DNA from: Cerioporus squamosus
Lineage: Eukaryota > Basidiomycota > Agaricomycetes > Polyporales > Polyporaceae
Assembly (NCBI GenBank): GCA_022592435.1
Contig: JABYQS010000034.1
Coordinates: 204,190 to 268,189 of the forward strand
Direction of reading: 5' to 3'
DNA: 64,000 nt
Shown: positions 10,050 through 21,854 of the stretch, piece after piece
How the letters are laid out: every line of letters starts with the position of its first letter
Numbering within the stretch: position 1 is the first letter of the stretch
Notes under the pieces: model-generated
Database searches by the model: none
The model's input: the letters and a program-made list of their open reading frames with translations, nothing else
What the model was told of the DNA's origin: nothing
Program-made: the position numbers and the translations under genes

Positions 10050-11384
10050 CTAGAGACCGGGGACAATAACAGCACGGAAGCGAGCAGTCGAGCGGTGGTC
10101 GTACGCCTCCTGCGCCTTATCCAGAGGGAACCGCTCGACCATAGTCTTGATGTTGTGCGCCTGCGCGAACGTGAGGGTGTCCTCGCTGTCCTTCGCGTCG
10201 CCGCACGGCCAGCCCCGGATGTTGTTGCGCTTGCCAAGCAAAGAAACTGGAAAACAGGCCGATATGATCAGTCATGTGTCAAAAATACGCGTTGAAATTC
10301 GCCACGTACTGGGGGAGACAGTGATGGGGGCGTCTTCGAGTGCGAGCAAGAGCAGGGTGCCGTCAATCCCGAGACCAGGAATCAGCTTCTGGATGTTCTC
10401 CGCGTTGGGCGCGGTGCACATGATGACCTTCGCGCCGCCGAGAGCCTGCAGCGCCTTAGCTTGGTCAACCTTCGAGCCGTCGATGTATTCGTGCGCGCCA
10501 AGGTCGCGTGCAAGTGCCTCTTTCGAGGGGCCGGAGGAGAGGGCGATGACGCGGTAGCCCATGGTCCTCGCAAATTGGATACCAAGGTGACCGAGACCGC
10601 TGCATACCAAGACACGTCAGTGAACAATCCATGATCACTCGGCAGGAGGTGGTAACTTACCCAATGCCCTGCACGGCAACCCACTCAGGCGGGATTACGT
10701 CCATATGGCGGAGAGCATCTGATACCCGCGTTAGCCTGAGTATTCGAGGTAACGAGAGCGACTATAGCGGACACTCACTGAAGCAAGTGACACCGGCGCA
10801 TAGTAGCGGAGCGGCCTCAGCGGGGTCCATGTCTTCGGGAACACTGGCGACCGCCTCGCTCCGGAGGGTGCAATACTCCGCGTATCCGCCATCCCTCAAG
10901 ATACCTACAAGGTGGCATATGCGTGAGCATCCGACCCATCGACAGCAACATCGGGCACGTACCGTTCACGTCCTGCTGCTGGCAGGTGATGAAGTCGCCC
11001 TTGCGGCAGCTCGAGCAGGCCAAACAGTGGCCGCCGTGCCATCCACCGCCGACGCGCTGACCGACCTTCCACAGTTTCTCGGTGGCGGGGACTGCGACGA
11101 CCTCGCCGACGATCTCGTGGCCGGGGACACGGGGGTATTGGATTGGGAGGTTTCCAAGGGGAACCTGCTCATCACTGCAAATAGCAGCACAGTAAGCACA
11201 GAAGCTTCGCGCGGTCTGGACGTCGTCAAACTTACCTGCCGCAAACGCCGCACGCGAGAACCTTGACGACGATTTCGCCCTGCTGAGGATCCTTCCATGG
11301 AATGGTGATCTTCTCCAGCTTCCCGTCCTTCTTCGTGAAGGCGTACGCGGTGTAGGAGTCGGGGTGAGGGCGAGAGAAGGTCAT
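10050..11384 (-). CDS. zinc-dependent alcohol dehydrogenase, copy 2 (ADH2)
   Basis: Paralog of the gene at 7677-9006 with the same six-exon plan. Start MTFSRPHPDSYTAYAF at 11382-11384, stop at 10050-10052. It has the catalytic-zinc segment VLACGVCG joined by splicing to SDEQ, a GHE motif, a structural-zinc loop with four Cys (GGHCLACSSCRKGDFITC) and GIGGLGHLGIQFA for NAD(P) binding, ending FRAVIVPGL. An in-frame upstream ATG at 11450 exists, but the alignment with copy 1 and the TATA-like palindrome at 11459-11472 favour 11384. Introns have diverged more than exons, consistent with both copies being under selection. The substrate is unknown. Confidence 0.9.
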
Positions 11385-11458
11385 TGCTGAAGTTCTGGGG
11401 AGGTGTTTCTGTATCCGAGAGGAGAGAGATGATGCTACATCCTTCAGCAATCATCCTA

Positions 11459-11472
11459 CGGTATATATACCG
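11459..11472 (-). promoter_or_regulatory. TATA element inside a CGG-N8-CCG palindrome upstream of ADH2
   Basis: CGGTATATATACCG is a perfect 14-bp palindrome 75 bp upstream of the ADH2 start. It combines a TATA core with everted/inverted CGG triplets of the kind bound by fungal Zn2Cys6 regulators. The TATA role is likely; regulator binding is inference. Confidence 0.5.
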
Positions 11473-13287
11473 CACATCCTGCTCGCCACGCCGGCGGCCA
11501 CGTCGAGCAAGGAGGACTTGAACATCCGATACCTTCTTACGCAATCGCACCAGGACCTCGAACTGCCAGAACCCATTAGACGCAGTCCGGGACAGGTACC
11601 GGGCTTACCCAAGCGGCACAAACGCTACGCGAAAATTCAAGAGATCCGCAGAGAAGAAGCAAGGCGATAGAAGCGTGGATCGGCGCATGCGTAGGGTCTG
11701 ACGACACCGTACGGAAAATTGAATTCGCGGCCGGCAATTCTACGAACGCCCTGCAAAGTGAGTGACCTTCACGCGGACCCACAACCACGTCGGGCATCGG
11801 GTGTCAAGCCGGAGTAGTGCTGAAAAATATGCCTATCGGGATCGACGCAGGAGCCAAACTCCGTGCAGGCATACGGCCAAGTCGGGTTACCGATGGAATG
11901 CAGTGCTGCAAAATCGACGTCTTGCAAAGCACAAATATTAGGACCGATGCTCATCGAATCCGAATCGTCCCGTTGTCCGTAACCAAAGTGGGTCTTCCGA
12001 CAGCAGCAGAGAGCGGATGCGAGGAGGTACTATCAGTTCACCAGTAATGAAAAAAACGGCTTCGTACTTGACTATCTCTCCCGTCCCTTACCCGATTTCT
12101 ATCGGACCTTCACAGATCGATTCCGAGCTGTCTTGAGTACCTGTGACTGATTTTTTGGAAGCGAGAGGATGGGATAGGAGGTGAAGCGAGGGCGGACACT
12201 GAATCGCAACAGCAATGAAAACTCCTGAGCCCTCGGGTCACGCATTTGTCACGGGCGCTGAGGCGGCATCTTTGAGCTCCGACTCGGATGAGCCCGCGTG
12301 CGCGCGGTGTCGTGTCGTCGAAGGAGGCCGGCAAACCTCAACTTCAGACTCCGACAGGCCTCGGTGGCTGACTGTCACGCTCGCAGACCTCCTCCCTCCT
12401 ACAGCATCCTCATCTCCCTCGATCCTCTCGGAAATTTCGCACAAGCACGCCTCAGGGTACGTCTCTATGCTGGCAAAGTTTCGCCGGCTCCGGATGAGCA
12501 AATCGCCCAGCCGAAGGCCATCAGCGCTTCGTACGACTGACTCGCCCACTTCGTACTTAAATATCTCCACACTCCCTGGACGGAATTCTACGCTGATTTC
12601 ATGAGTGGATAGAGGAGATGCAAGAGATGCAGGAACTCAGAGTTTTTTGGAAAGTGCTTGAGAAGTCGTGGAGATAGACCCAATTTTCACTTCTGTTGCA
12701 ACTTTTGGGATTTTTCATTACTGGTGCAGGCATAGTATGAAGAGCCAGTCGTTTGGCTGCTGGCAAGAGGCCGCAGAAAGTGCCGCAGAGCAAAACAGAG
12801 CCAGGAGCAAATCGGGTTACTCAAGCGCCCGTGACGGAAGCCGCGGTCTGATTCCGACGAGTCCGAGCAGATCTTCGCTTGTCCTTGCCATTCGGACTCT
12901 CGTCCTCGTTGTGACGCGACACACGTCGCGTCGTCGCTAACGCTACTCGAGCCTCGGGCATGTTCTGCCCTGGCCGGCGCTCAGCGAGCCATCCGACGAC
13001 CATGGAAGTTTTTACACGATCCGCCAGGTGCTAACCGCGATGCCGGTCGGGAAGGAACAACACACTCAATAAGAACCCTCGGGCACAACTCGGGCATGTC
13101 AATGCCCACAACGGACCCACTCACAGAATCCAACGCGCGCTGCTCGTGGTCCACGTCGCCGCGAAACACCTAAGTAAGCTGTTTGGAGTCTCGTCTATAT
13201 CGATACACCTCTTGTACACTCTTGATAGCACTTCCCATGCGTAACGTACATCCAACGAACTACCGCGCTCCTCGCCCACCACCGCAT
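11473..13287. other. long intergenic region, no gene supported
   Basis: About 1.8 kb with no family-recognisable coding sequence. A minus-strand ORF at 12238-12570 (about 110 codons, starting MEIFKYEVGESVVR) is the only candidate, without splice or family support. Two stretches, near 12062-12120 and 12548-12605, look like diverged copies of each other (each begins with cttcgtactt followed by a pyrimidine-rich tract), suggesting an old local repeat. Confidence 0.4.
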
Positions 13288-16085
13288 TTACTGCGAGAGC
13301 TGCTTGATCTTGAGGATGATGGCTGTCAACGGCATTGGTGAGAAACTGTTGGTTCAACCCCTGGAGCCACTGATGCTTACACTGAGGATTGAGACCCTGG
13401 TGAGGGATCTGCTCCGTGAGGCCACCGCAGCCTATCATCGTATGACCGTCAGCCTCAAACGCTATATAAATGGATGATCGGAAGACACTCACCCTCCTTG
13501 TTGGTGCCCATGTAGCCGTACTTCGGCGTGAGGCCGCGCTCGAGCAGCCACGTACCGAACTTCGAACCGAGCTAAGGGACAGACAGGTGAGCGTCAACTG
13601 GATGGTAAGGACCAAGGTGTGGACTTACGCCAGTCTTCTGGTTCAGCGACTCAACCACGAGAACGAAGGGGCTCTGGCCAACTTTCCGGATCGCCTGCTC
13701 GTCGACCAAGTTGAGCGTCGGCTTGTTGATGAGACCGACGTCCAAGCCCTCCTGTCTGCAGCGGAGGACGGCATCCCACGAGCGGTAGAGCATGTCGCCG
13801 TACGACACGACGTAACCCGCCTTGCCCTCGACAATGACCTCATCCTTTCCGGGGACGAACTCGTAGTTCTCGTCGAAGTACCTCGAGCCATCCTCCTTGA
13901 GGATCCATGGGACCTTCGAACGGGTCGAGAAGATGAACCGGACACCCTTGTCGAAGAAGACGCGCTTGACGACCGCAGTCATCTGCGCAGGGTCAGCGGG
14001 GAAGTACAGCCATGACTGGGTGTCCGCGAGACCGTTGTCGGCAAAGAGGGAGTTGATGCCGAAATGGCACGTGTTGTCCGCCATCTCGTCGACACCCGAG
14101 TGCGAGAAGTGGCACAGGACGTTGCAGAAGTTCAGGCGGGCCATGGTGACCTCGGAGAGGACCATCTCCAGGAACGCAGAGAACGTCGAGAAAACACCGT
14201 ACTTCTCGGAGTCAAAACCGAAGCCAGCAGCGGCGCTGAAGTTCCCACGCTCCATGATGCCGGAGGGCACGAACACCTCGGGGTGCTTCTGGTGGATGGC
14301 CTTGAGACCAGTGGAGCCCTCGAGATCACCTGCATCGCGCGTTAGACAAAGTCCGGAACAGAGGAAGGGAAGACGTACTGTCGATGACCATGACCTTCTT
14401 CGCGGCTTCCTCCTTCGAGAGCTGGTCCAGGACCAGGTTGACAGCTTCACCGAACACAACACGGTTCGCGCCCAGCTCCTTCGTGGAACCGACGTACAGA
14501 TAGGGGAAGGCGTATGGCTTGATGTTGTTGAGGATGTTCGCTGCCATCTCCTCTGGGTAGCCACGGGCAGCGAAGTACTTCAGAGCGCCCTTGACGGGGA
14601 TGACATCGTGACCGTGCGTGCTGCCCTCGATATCAGGGACCTAGTGATATCTGTGTGAGCGCCCCTGTATGTCTCTGGAGGACATGAGTACTCACACCAG
14701 GAGCCATCTTGCGCTTGCAAACGACTATTCGACGTTGTGAGCTGCTGGCAGGAGTCAATGATGGCAATGGACGTACTCGCAGCAGGGCCATCGTGGCTGA
14801 GGATCTGGCAGACAGCACCCCATAGGGCGTCGATGTCCTCGCCGTTCACAGTAACAACCTTCAGACCATGGCCCTCGAGAGTCTTGGTCAAGTCGTAGCC
14901 TTTGAGGTACTGTGACGGGTGACCAGCGATGGTGACATCGTTGTCGTCGATGATAAGCTTGACGTTCAGGCCCTGCGCGACCGCCAGCCGGGCAGCCTCG
15001 GCATCGTTTCCTTCCTATCGTCCATGTGAGAACGTGCGTGTGAGATATCGCGGAGACGACACGGACCTGCTGGGAGCCATCGGAACCAAGCATGAACACG
15101 GTCTTATCCTTATTGGCCAAGGCGATGCCGTTCACGAATGGCCAGATGTGACCAAGACGACCAGAGGAGAACTTCACACCGGGAGTGAGACCAAGCTCCG
15201 GATGGCCCGGGAGCTTCGAGTTAGCCTCACGGTAGTGAAGGAGGTGCTCCCATGGAAGGTGGCCTTCCAGGGCGGAGACGAGATATTGTGTTGCAACACG
15301 GTGTCCTGCGAGCGCATCTCAGCAAATTGCAGGACTTACCACGGGCGTGGGTTGGACTTACCGGCCTCGTCAAAAAGGATCGGGACGTACTTATCCGAGT
15401 AGTTGAACAGGGAAAGAAGCATGTTCACCTCCGGCACAGTGTCGTAGGCACCGCCTATAGTGAGGAAGTCAGTACCACGCCGCCTGATCGCCGAGAACAC
15501 ATGAAACGGGACGGCGCGCGGGCGAGCGAGCGAAACTGAGCAGATCCTCCTCCAAACCGTTGTACAGCGCGACGAAATGTCTTCTCCTATCACGACCGAG
15601 TGCGTACGAGGATAGTGGAAGCGGGAGTACGCCCGCCCGCCGGACTTCCGCTACACTGCTTCGTCAGCAAAGCGGGCGCAACACCCGGATTGTCGCTCGC
15701 TCCATATACTTCGGGCTGCGTCCCAAGGTCGGGACACGCCGGTTGCCCATCCCATGAGCGGGCGCACTTCCCCCGCCCTGCATCCTCCCTAGAGCTACGC
15801 CTCCGAAAGTAATAAACGTACCGGTGTGTCCGCTAACTCCCCGTGCAGCACCCGTCGCCGTGAACAACACAATGGCATCACGCATGATCTGAATATTGTT
15901 CTTCAGCACCCGGCGCTGCTCGTCGGAGAGCTGAGGCTTCGACGGGTCGAGCACAAGCCTGCGCGCGCAAACGGATTGATTGACGTCAGGCAAGGTACGC
16001 GAGCGAACAGACTTTGCGAGTGATGGTGTACGCACTTTTGCAGCTTGCTCATGTCGATGGGGAACTTCGCGTCGGTGCCCGCCAT
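13288..16085 (-). CDS. transketolase-family protein
   Basis: Thiamine-diphosphate enzyme that moves two-carbon ketol units between sugar phosphates in the non-oxidative pentose phosphate pathway. Start MAGTDAKFPIDMSKLQK at 16083-16085. Exons then give ATGAARGVSGHTGGAYDTVP, LLHYREANSKLPGHPE, FSSGRLGHIWPFVNGIALAN, GSDGSQQ, IIDDNDVTIAGHPSQY (ThDP/metal-binding region), HGHDVIPVKGALKYFAARGY, and in the Pyr domain GIMERGNFSAAAGFG. The C-terminus is rebuilt by a 58-nt intron, reading GCGGLTEQIPHQGLNPQ then SIILKIKQLSQ and TAA at 13288-13290. All exons join in frame, giving about 690 residues, normal for the family. An unusually long intron (15455-15821, 367 nt) interrupts the conserved GHTGGAY motif. 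Confidence 0.9.
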
Positions 16086-17104
16086 TTTGTCTGGGTTCGC
16101 AGGTGTATGGGAGGGAATGGGGGAATGGGGATTAGGGAGGAGGCCGTAGCTGATCGTCGAGAAGATAAACCCACGGAGGCGCCCACGCTGACGTCCTTCG
16201 TACCCACCGGCCTCGGCCCGGCCTCCACGGTGGAAGAACGTCCTAACCAGGACCTGAACTTGTTGGACTTGTGTTGGAACTTGGACCCACCCTCCCTCTA
16301 GCCCGAGTCTGAGCTTGGGACGAGCCGTCGTCCAGAGCCCGGTCGTGTGCATCCACCGCCGTTAGTCTCTTTCCAGGAGCTAGATTGATACCCAACGAGG
16401 TCCAGGTCGAGCGTTGTCAAATCACATTCGCTGAACACACCAGCCCAGGCCTCCGCCACATGTTGAGACTGACTGGTCCCCGCCGTCATCATCGTAGGTT
16501 ATGCATACTGCCTAGGGGAGACTAGGTTATGCCGCACCTGTATGTCATGCCAAAACAAGGAGAGAGACGAGCTGCGCATAGGCTGCAGGCTCGGTCTCGC
16601 ACTCGTTCGGGATGGCCTGGAATAGTCCATGCTGGTGAGTACTTAGTACTTCTATAGCGTCTGGTCATCCGGCGAACCCAACACTCACGCTCGTCCATTG
16701 TCAGAGTACTGCCGTTGATGAACCTACGATCGCCGTCTCGAGGTCTGCGTCTATCTGAGTCTCGGGGGATATACTCAGGCATAACCCCGCGGTCCTGCTC
16801 GACAATTCCTACTGCTCTGGAGGGCGATGTGTGCACTGCGTCCTTGCCAGCCTGACATTCGCGGAAGACACGCCATACATTGAAAGAAACCTCACCACCG
16901 GCGTGGCACTTCAGCCAATCATGGAATCCTACTTGGTGACGAGTCTGTCAAATCAGCCACCCACCGAGGCTGACTGCCCAGTCAGCCTTCGGCCCATAGA
17001 TACTTATGTGCAGCGCACCTCAGAACCCATCCACAGGCTCTTCTACCACCAACCACCACTCGGTCAACCCGTCCACTCAGGCAAGAACACCCCTCGACCG
17101 CAAG
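16086..17104. other. divergent intergenic region between transketolase and oxalate decarboxylase
   Basis: About 1 kb serving both divergent promoters. An open plus-strand frame (16831-17412) enters the oxalate decarboxylase mature frame but lacks a signal peptide or family similarity before 17230, so it is not called as a gene. Confidence 0.4.
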
Positions 17105-19127
17105 ATGCCTGCCCGCACTGCCAGCAAACTCTCTCGCAAGCTTCTCCCCGCCGTTCTCCTGGCATCCATCCTCGCAACCGCCCAATGCGCACCGCTCGGG
17201 ACCTCCACCTCGGCCGCTCCTTCCCAAGCCCGACGGTGCCTTATGCGAGCGACGATCCCAACACCGAGCTCTGGGGTCCCTATTCGGACATCGTCCCCCA
17301 GGCACAGCGAGGAACCTACGGTGCGACGATCCTCGGCCCGCAGAACATTCCCTTGGAGCTGCAGAACCCGAGTTTGTTGGCCCCACCGACGACTGACCAC
17401 GGTACTGTGTGAGTAGACAATATCATGGCTGAACGTCCCGGAGGCTGACCACATGCAGCGACAACGCGAAGTGGCCGTTCGCACTCAGCCACAATCGCTT
17501 GCAGACGGGGGGATGGGCACGCCAGCAGACCGGTACGTCGTATTGCAATCCTGGTGGGGACGTTGTATCAATTGCGTTGGTGCGCAGTTGCCGACATGCC
17601 CATTGCAACTGGCCTCGCGGGCGTCAACATGCGCCTGGAGAAGGGCGCCATCCGGTAAGTCTGTGCCCTGGTTGTAGCAGTCGTCGAGCTCACCCCTCAT
17701 AGCGAGTTGCACTGGCATAATGCGGCAGAATGGGCTTACGTCCTGAAGGTGAGCGTGCATGTGTGTTCACGTGTCCTCGTATTGAAATGAATCTCGTCGA
17801 CAGGGCACTGCGCAGATCTCGACAGTGACCGCAGAAGGGCAGAACTACGTCGCGAATGTCGTGAGTGACCTCCAGCTGCATTGAGTGGGGCATGAACGAA
17901 GTCTGCCGTCACAGCCCGAGGGATCGCTCTGGTACTTCCCGTCAGGTCAGCCGCACTCGATCCAAGCTACCGGCGACGGCCCGGATGGCGTCGAGTTTCT
18001 CCTGGTCTTCGACAACGGAAAGTTTAATGAGAACGACACGTTCTTGGTAAACAATCCATCCGGATGCCGATACGGCTGAGATTGACTTTATGCAACGCAG
18101 TTGACGGATTGGCTCGCCCACGTGCCGAAGGAAGTCCTCGCGAAGAACTTCCACATGAGCGAAGCTGCGTTCGATCGCATCCCCGGGCAGGAGCTGTACA
18201 TCTTCCCTGGACGTGCGTAACCTTCACTGCTTCCTCTTCACCGGTCCTCCTCCCGCTTACATTGTTCGTTGGGGTACCCGGTTCCTCCAGCCGTGCCCTC
18301 TGACAACCAGCAAGCGCCGCAGAGCCCCTACGGAACGACACCCGAGCCATACACGTTCGACTTTGCAAGCATGACGCCGACGCAGTACCCCGGAGGCACG
18401 GTCAAGGTCGCCGACTCGCGCAACTTCAAGGTGGCGAAGACCATCGCGGTTGCAGAAGTGACCGTCCAGCCTGGCGCCATGCGCGAGCTGCATGTAAGTG
18501 GAGCTCGTAAGACATGTCGGCACGGAATCCGGTTATTGAGTGACTGCGCTTCAGTGGCATCCTTCGGACGACGAGTGGACGTTCTTCATGTGAGTGCTGG
18601 CGGCACTCCTGCGTCGGTCCAGCGTGGGCTGATTCTATGGTGCGCAGCGAGGGCACTGCGCGCACTACCCTGTTTGCGGCGAGCGGCAACGCGAGGACGT
18701 TTGACTACCAAGGCGGCGACATAGCCTACGTCCCCGGCTCCTACGGCAAGTTGTCTGATAACCTCGTACTCGCGCCGCTCACTGACATCACCATGTTGTC
18801 ATCTCAGGACATTACATCGAGAACACGGGAACTGCAACGCTGCGCTTTCTGGAGCTTTTGAAGACCGGTGAGTGTCGGAACGATGGTGTCACCTACTCGT
18901 CTAGGGACTTACAGGATGCCGGCTTCATAGATGTGTTCAGGGACATCAGCCTGAACCAGGTGGGTTTCCGGACTATGATCCAAGGAGCCGTGAACGTGCT
19001 GACCTTGTTTGATTGACAGTGGCTTGCCCTCACGCCTCCGGAGCTGGTGAAGGCACACCTCCAGCTGTCGGACGAGGCCATCTCGCAGCTGAGCAAAGTC
19101 AAGCCGGTGGTCGTTGCGCCTCTGTAG
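17105..19127 (+). CDS. oxalate decarboxylase (bicupin), secreted; apparent frameshift after signal peptide
   Basis: Mn-dependent bicupin converting oxalate to formate and CO2, used by wood-decay fungi to control oxalate and pH. The ATG at 17105 opens a signal peptide (residues 1-30, core [16 protein letters not shown]). The mature part reads [13 protein letters not shown], then 12 or so exons. The N-cupin has [16 protein letters not shown] plus [11 protein letters not shown]. The C-cupin has [20 protein letters not shown] plus [17 protein letters not shown]. Both carry the HxH...E metal motif and a late His. It ends [11 protein letters not shown] 19125-19127. The signal-peptide frame and the mature frame differ by one base. 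Adding one C to the CCC run at 17229-17231 would join them, and no intron fits. Intron 18746-18807 uses a GC donor (G|GCAAGT). Either a null allele or a sequence error at the run is possible. Confidence 0.88.
18746..18807 (+). other. GC-AG intron in oxalate decarboxylase
   Basis: Only a GC donor (TACG|GCAAGTTG) with the acceptor ATCTCAG joins [12 protein letters not shown] to [13 protein letters not shown] in frame. GCAAGT is the favoured form of the rare GC-AG class. Confidence 0.75.
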
Positions 19128-19530
19128 ACCTATTTCCGTCTTGCTCGCTCCTGCTCGGGCTTGTGTTGCTACGGTATCTTATCTAGTTTGTATGGGGATC
19201 TTATCTTTATGGCCGATGATTGGCCGCCACACTGGCGACTGCCATACGGGGCGACATCGGGGCTTGCCGGCGACGACGAAAATGTGACGCCATAAACTCC
19301 CGATTTGGGGTCGAGTGGATCCTGCAAGGGTTGGCTGAGTGGATGGGTTCTGTCCGGTAGCCGCCTCCGCTGTCTCTGCCATGTTCGCTCTCCATATTTC
19401 ATGACTCTTTAGAGCTCTTGTCCTCTTCCATCTCCCTCGTCTCATCCCCGTAGACTCTTAGACCCCCTCCCGGGCCCCCCAAGGCTTGTGAGCTGAGCCC
19501 CTCTCGACATCGTAGACGCACCTGTCCAAG
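19128..19530. other. intergenic between oxalate decarboxylase and phosphatase gene
   Basis: About 400 bp holding the decarboxylase 3' UTR and the promoter of the phosphatase on the same strand. No distinct element recognised. Confidence 0.4.
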
Positions 19531-21854
19531 ATGCCGCGCATAGCGACCTCGCACCGACCCTCGAGATCGAGCACTACCGTCCTCCTCGTCTTCGTCGTCG
19601 CCGTCCTCGCTCTGGCTTACTTGAACGAGCCCATGCTCGTCTCCCGGGTCCAGCACGTCTCCTTGACGTCCTTGACGACCCTCAAGAAGAAGAAACACAA
19701 GTTCCGTACGTCGCCACCGTCTGTCGGTTTACGCACTGCGCTCACAATGTCCATGCAGCGTTCCCCGACTTTAACAGGTATATCCACAGCCAAACATTGA
19801 CCACGAAGGACTTCGGACTCGGTGAGTGGTCTGCGCGCGTACGTTTGCATGACACACTGACCCCTTCCGCAATGCAGAGGCACCCGACGAGCGAGTGATC
19901 ATCGTCGGCGACACTCACGGCATGAATGGCTCTCTCCAGTAAGTTGCACGTTCGTCGGCGGAATCACCGAGCGGGCGCTCCGCCATTCATATGCGCGGTA
20001 GCAGCGACGCACACAGCCCGTTCAAGGGACCGTGGATACTTCCGGGTACCTTCGCAGTGCCAGTAGGAGTGCCCACGGTCCTTCTCCGGATAACACGTGT
20101 GCATCTCTCGGTGCCTCCTTGGAATACATAGCACGCTCGAATGTCGTGGTGCTGACTGTTTCCGTTCTCACACAGAAACCTGTTGTCGACCGTCCAATAC
20201 AATCCGCACAGGGACACCCTCTTTTTGGCCGGGGACATCCTCGCCAAATCCACTGAGGCCGGCTCGCTCGCAATCCTCGACTTCCTCTCGCAGCACCGGC
20301 AGGGGAACTGCTACGTACACGCCAGTGCTAGTGCCGATGCAGGTCCAGACCCCAACTCTTCGGCATCCGCGCAGAAGAAGCAGGCCGCCTGCAAGAAGGT
20401 CCATGCAGTGCGCGGGAACCATGACCAAATGATCGTTCAGTGGCGGGCGTGGCGCGAGTGGTTCGAAGGCCTGCAGCTCACCTTCCCTTCGGCGCAGTCG
20501 TACCCTCGCCGTATCCCCCCTTTGGCAGCACTCAACTCTAATGCGGCCCACACGAGCTCCGCGACCTATGATGCCGGCCCGCCTGTGGGCACAGGTTCGC
20601 AGTTCCTCGCGCTTGTCGAGTCGGAATGGCTCCGTGACCGGACCAGCGACCCTACCGGTGCAGGCGCGGACGCGCAGGAGTGGGTGGACACCATGCGCAA
20701 GCGCGCTGTGGGTACCTGGCGCGAGGAGTGGTGGAGAAGGATTCCGCAGCCCGGGAAGGGTCGGTCAAGCAAGGACTTCATCATGTTGGGAGACCACTAC
20801 TGGATCGCTAGGTGAGTATATGCGCTTATTTCGCCGACCACCCGAGCTTGCTGACGCTTTGCACGCACGTTGTAGGGACATGAAACCAGAACATGCCGAG
20901 TTCCTCTTCTCGCTGCCGCTCGTCATACACGTCCCGTCCGAGCACTTCTTCCTTGTACACGGCGGTTTGCTCCCCTCCGACCCCCGCCGACCCGCCGACG
21001 ACAAACATCAGCCCCTCGCACATCCTCCTTCTCCTGACGGCGACGACGATAGCGAGCGGAACGTCGATGACGACGATTACGAGTACCCTACATTAGACCC
21101 TGCCTCTGTTCAGAAGGTCTTCCCGCGGTTGGCCTCGCTCGAGCTGGACGACGAAGTCGAGGAGCTGCGGGTGCTGCAGGAACGTGCGCTCATCCACGAA
21201 GTGCCGCACAATCGAGACCCGTGGGTGGTCCTGAACATCCGGAGCGTGCGGAAGGGCGGCAAGGTGTCCCGGCGCAGCGACAAGGGCACTCCCTGGGCAA
21301 AGATCTGGAACGGCCAGATGAAGCGCTGCGGCGGGTTCCATAATACCACTGCGCCTGCAGATTCTTACCTTGACGAGGACGAGGAAGATGGCCTTGGCAA
21401 GGGTGCAGGTGCGCATCCGCTTCCGTGCTATCCGTCCACCGTCGTGTATGGCCACGCCGCTTCGCGCGACCTGGATGTCCGCCGCTGGACCGTCGGGCTG
21501 GACACGGGCTGCTTGTACGGCCGGCGCCTCACTGCGCTTGTCCTCACGCGCGCGCAGCACGAGCACGAGAAGTACGCCCCATCGCGTACCGTCCGCGATG
21601 ACGCCGAGGATGACGACGAAGAGGAGTCGAGCGAGGAGGAAGAGGACGAAGAGCTCCTCAGCGATGAGTACGCACACGAGGGGCCGTTCGAGGGCGTGAA
21701 CGGCCAGTTCGCGCGTGTCGCGGGCGGGTCGGTCGTCAGCCGCTCGCGCAGGCCAAAGTCGTGGACGAGGAAGATCAGGTTTGGTGACAAGGACTCGGAC
21801 TTGGCTGCGAAGCTTGTTAGCATCAAGTGCCCCAAGATGGCGGACTTGTCGTGA
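19531..21854 (+). CDS. membrane-anchored metallophosphatase, Ppn2-like
   Basis: Calcineurin-like (PPP-fold) metallophosphoesterase of about 635 residues. Residues about 13-33 (TTVLLVFVVAVLALAYLNEP) form a single N-terminal membrane anchor. Metal-site motifs in order are VGDTHGMNGSL (GDxHG), FLAGDILAKS (GD), VRGNHDQMI (GNHD), a His in LPLVIHV with FLVHGGLLP, and VYGHAASRDLDV (GH). This order and the anchor match yeast YNL217W/Ppn2, a vacuolar-membrane endopolyphosphatase; polyphosphate as substrate here is inferred. Five exons; intron 3 (about 19938-20174) is longer than the rest. Acidic low-complexity stretches (around DDAEDDDEEESSEEEEDEE) lie in the C-terminal part. The stop is TGA at 21852-21854. 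Confidence 0.85.

Noticed and set aside
4470..11384. Tyrosine/homogentisate catabolic gene cluster
   Set aside because: Only homogentisate dioxygenase belongs to the pathway; no 4-hydroxyphenylpyruvate dioxygenase, fumarylacetoacetase or isomerase is present, and the dehydrogenases have no defined role in it.
13121..13615. Extended transketolase C-terminus ending at 13121
   Set aside because: Reading through gives a non-family tail; splicing a 58-nt intron to SIILKIKQLSQ and TAA at 13288 restores the normal transketolase end.
16831..17412. Alternative oxalate decarboxylase start in the mature frame
   Set aside because: It would avoid the frameshift but adds over 130 unrelated residues and loses the signal peptide present at 17105.
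21093..21677. 194-codon minus-strand ORF
   Set aside because: Antisense to the phosphatase GH-motif region with no family similarity.
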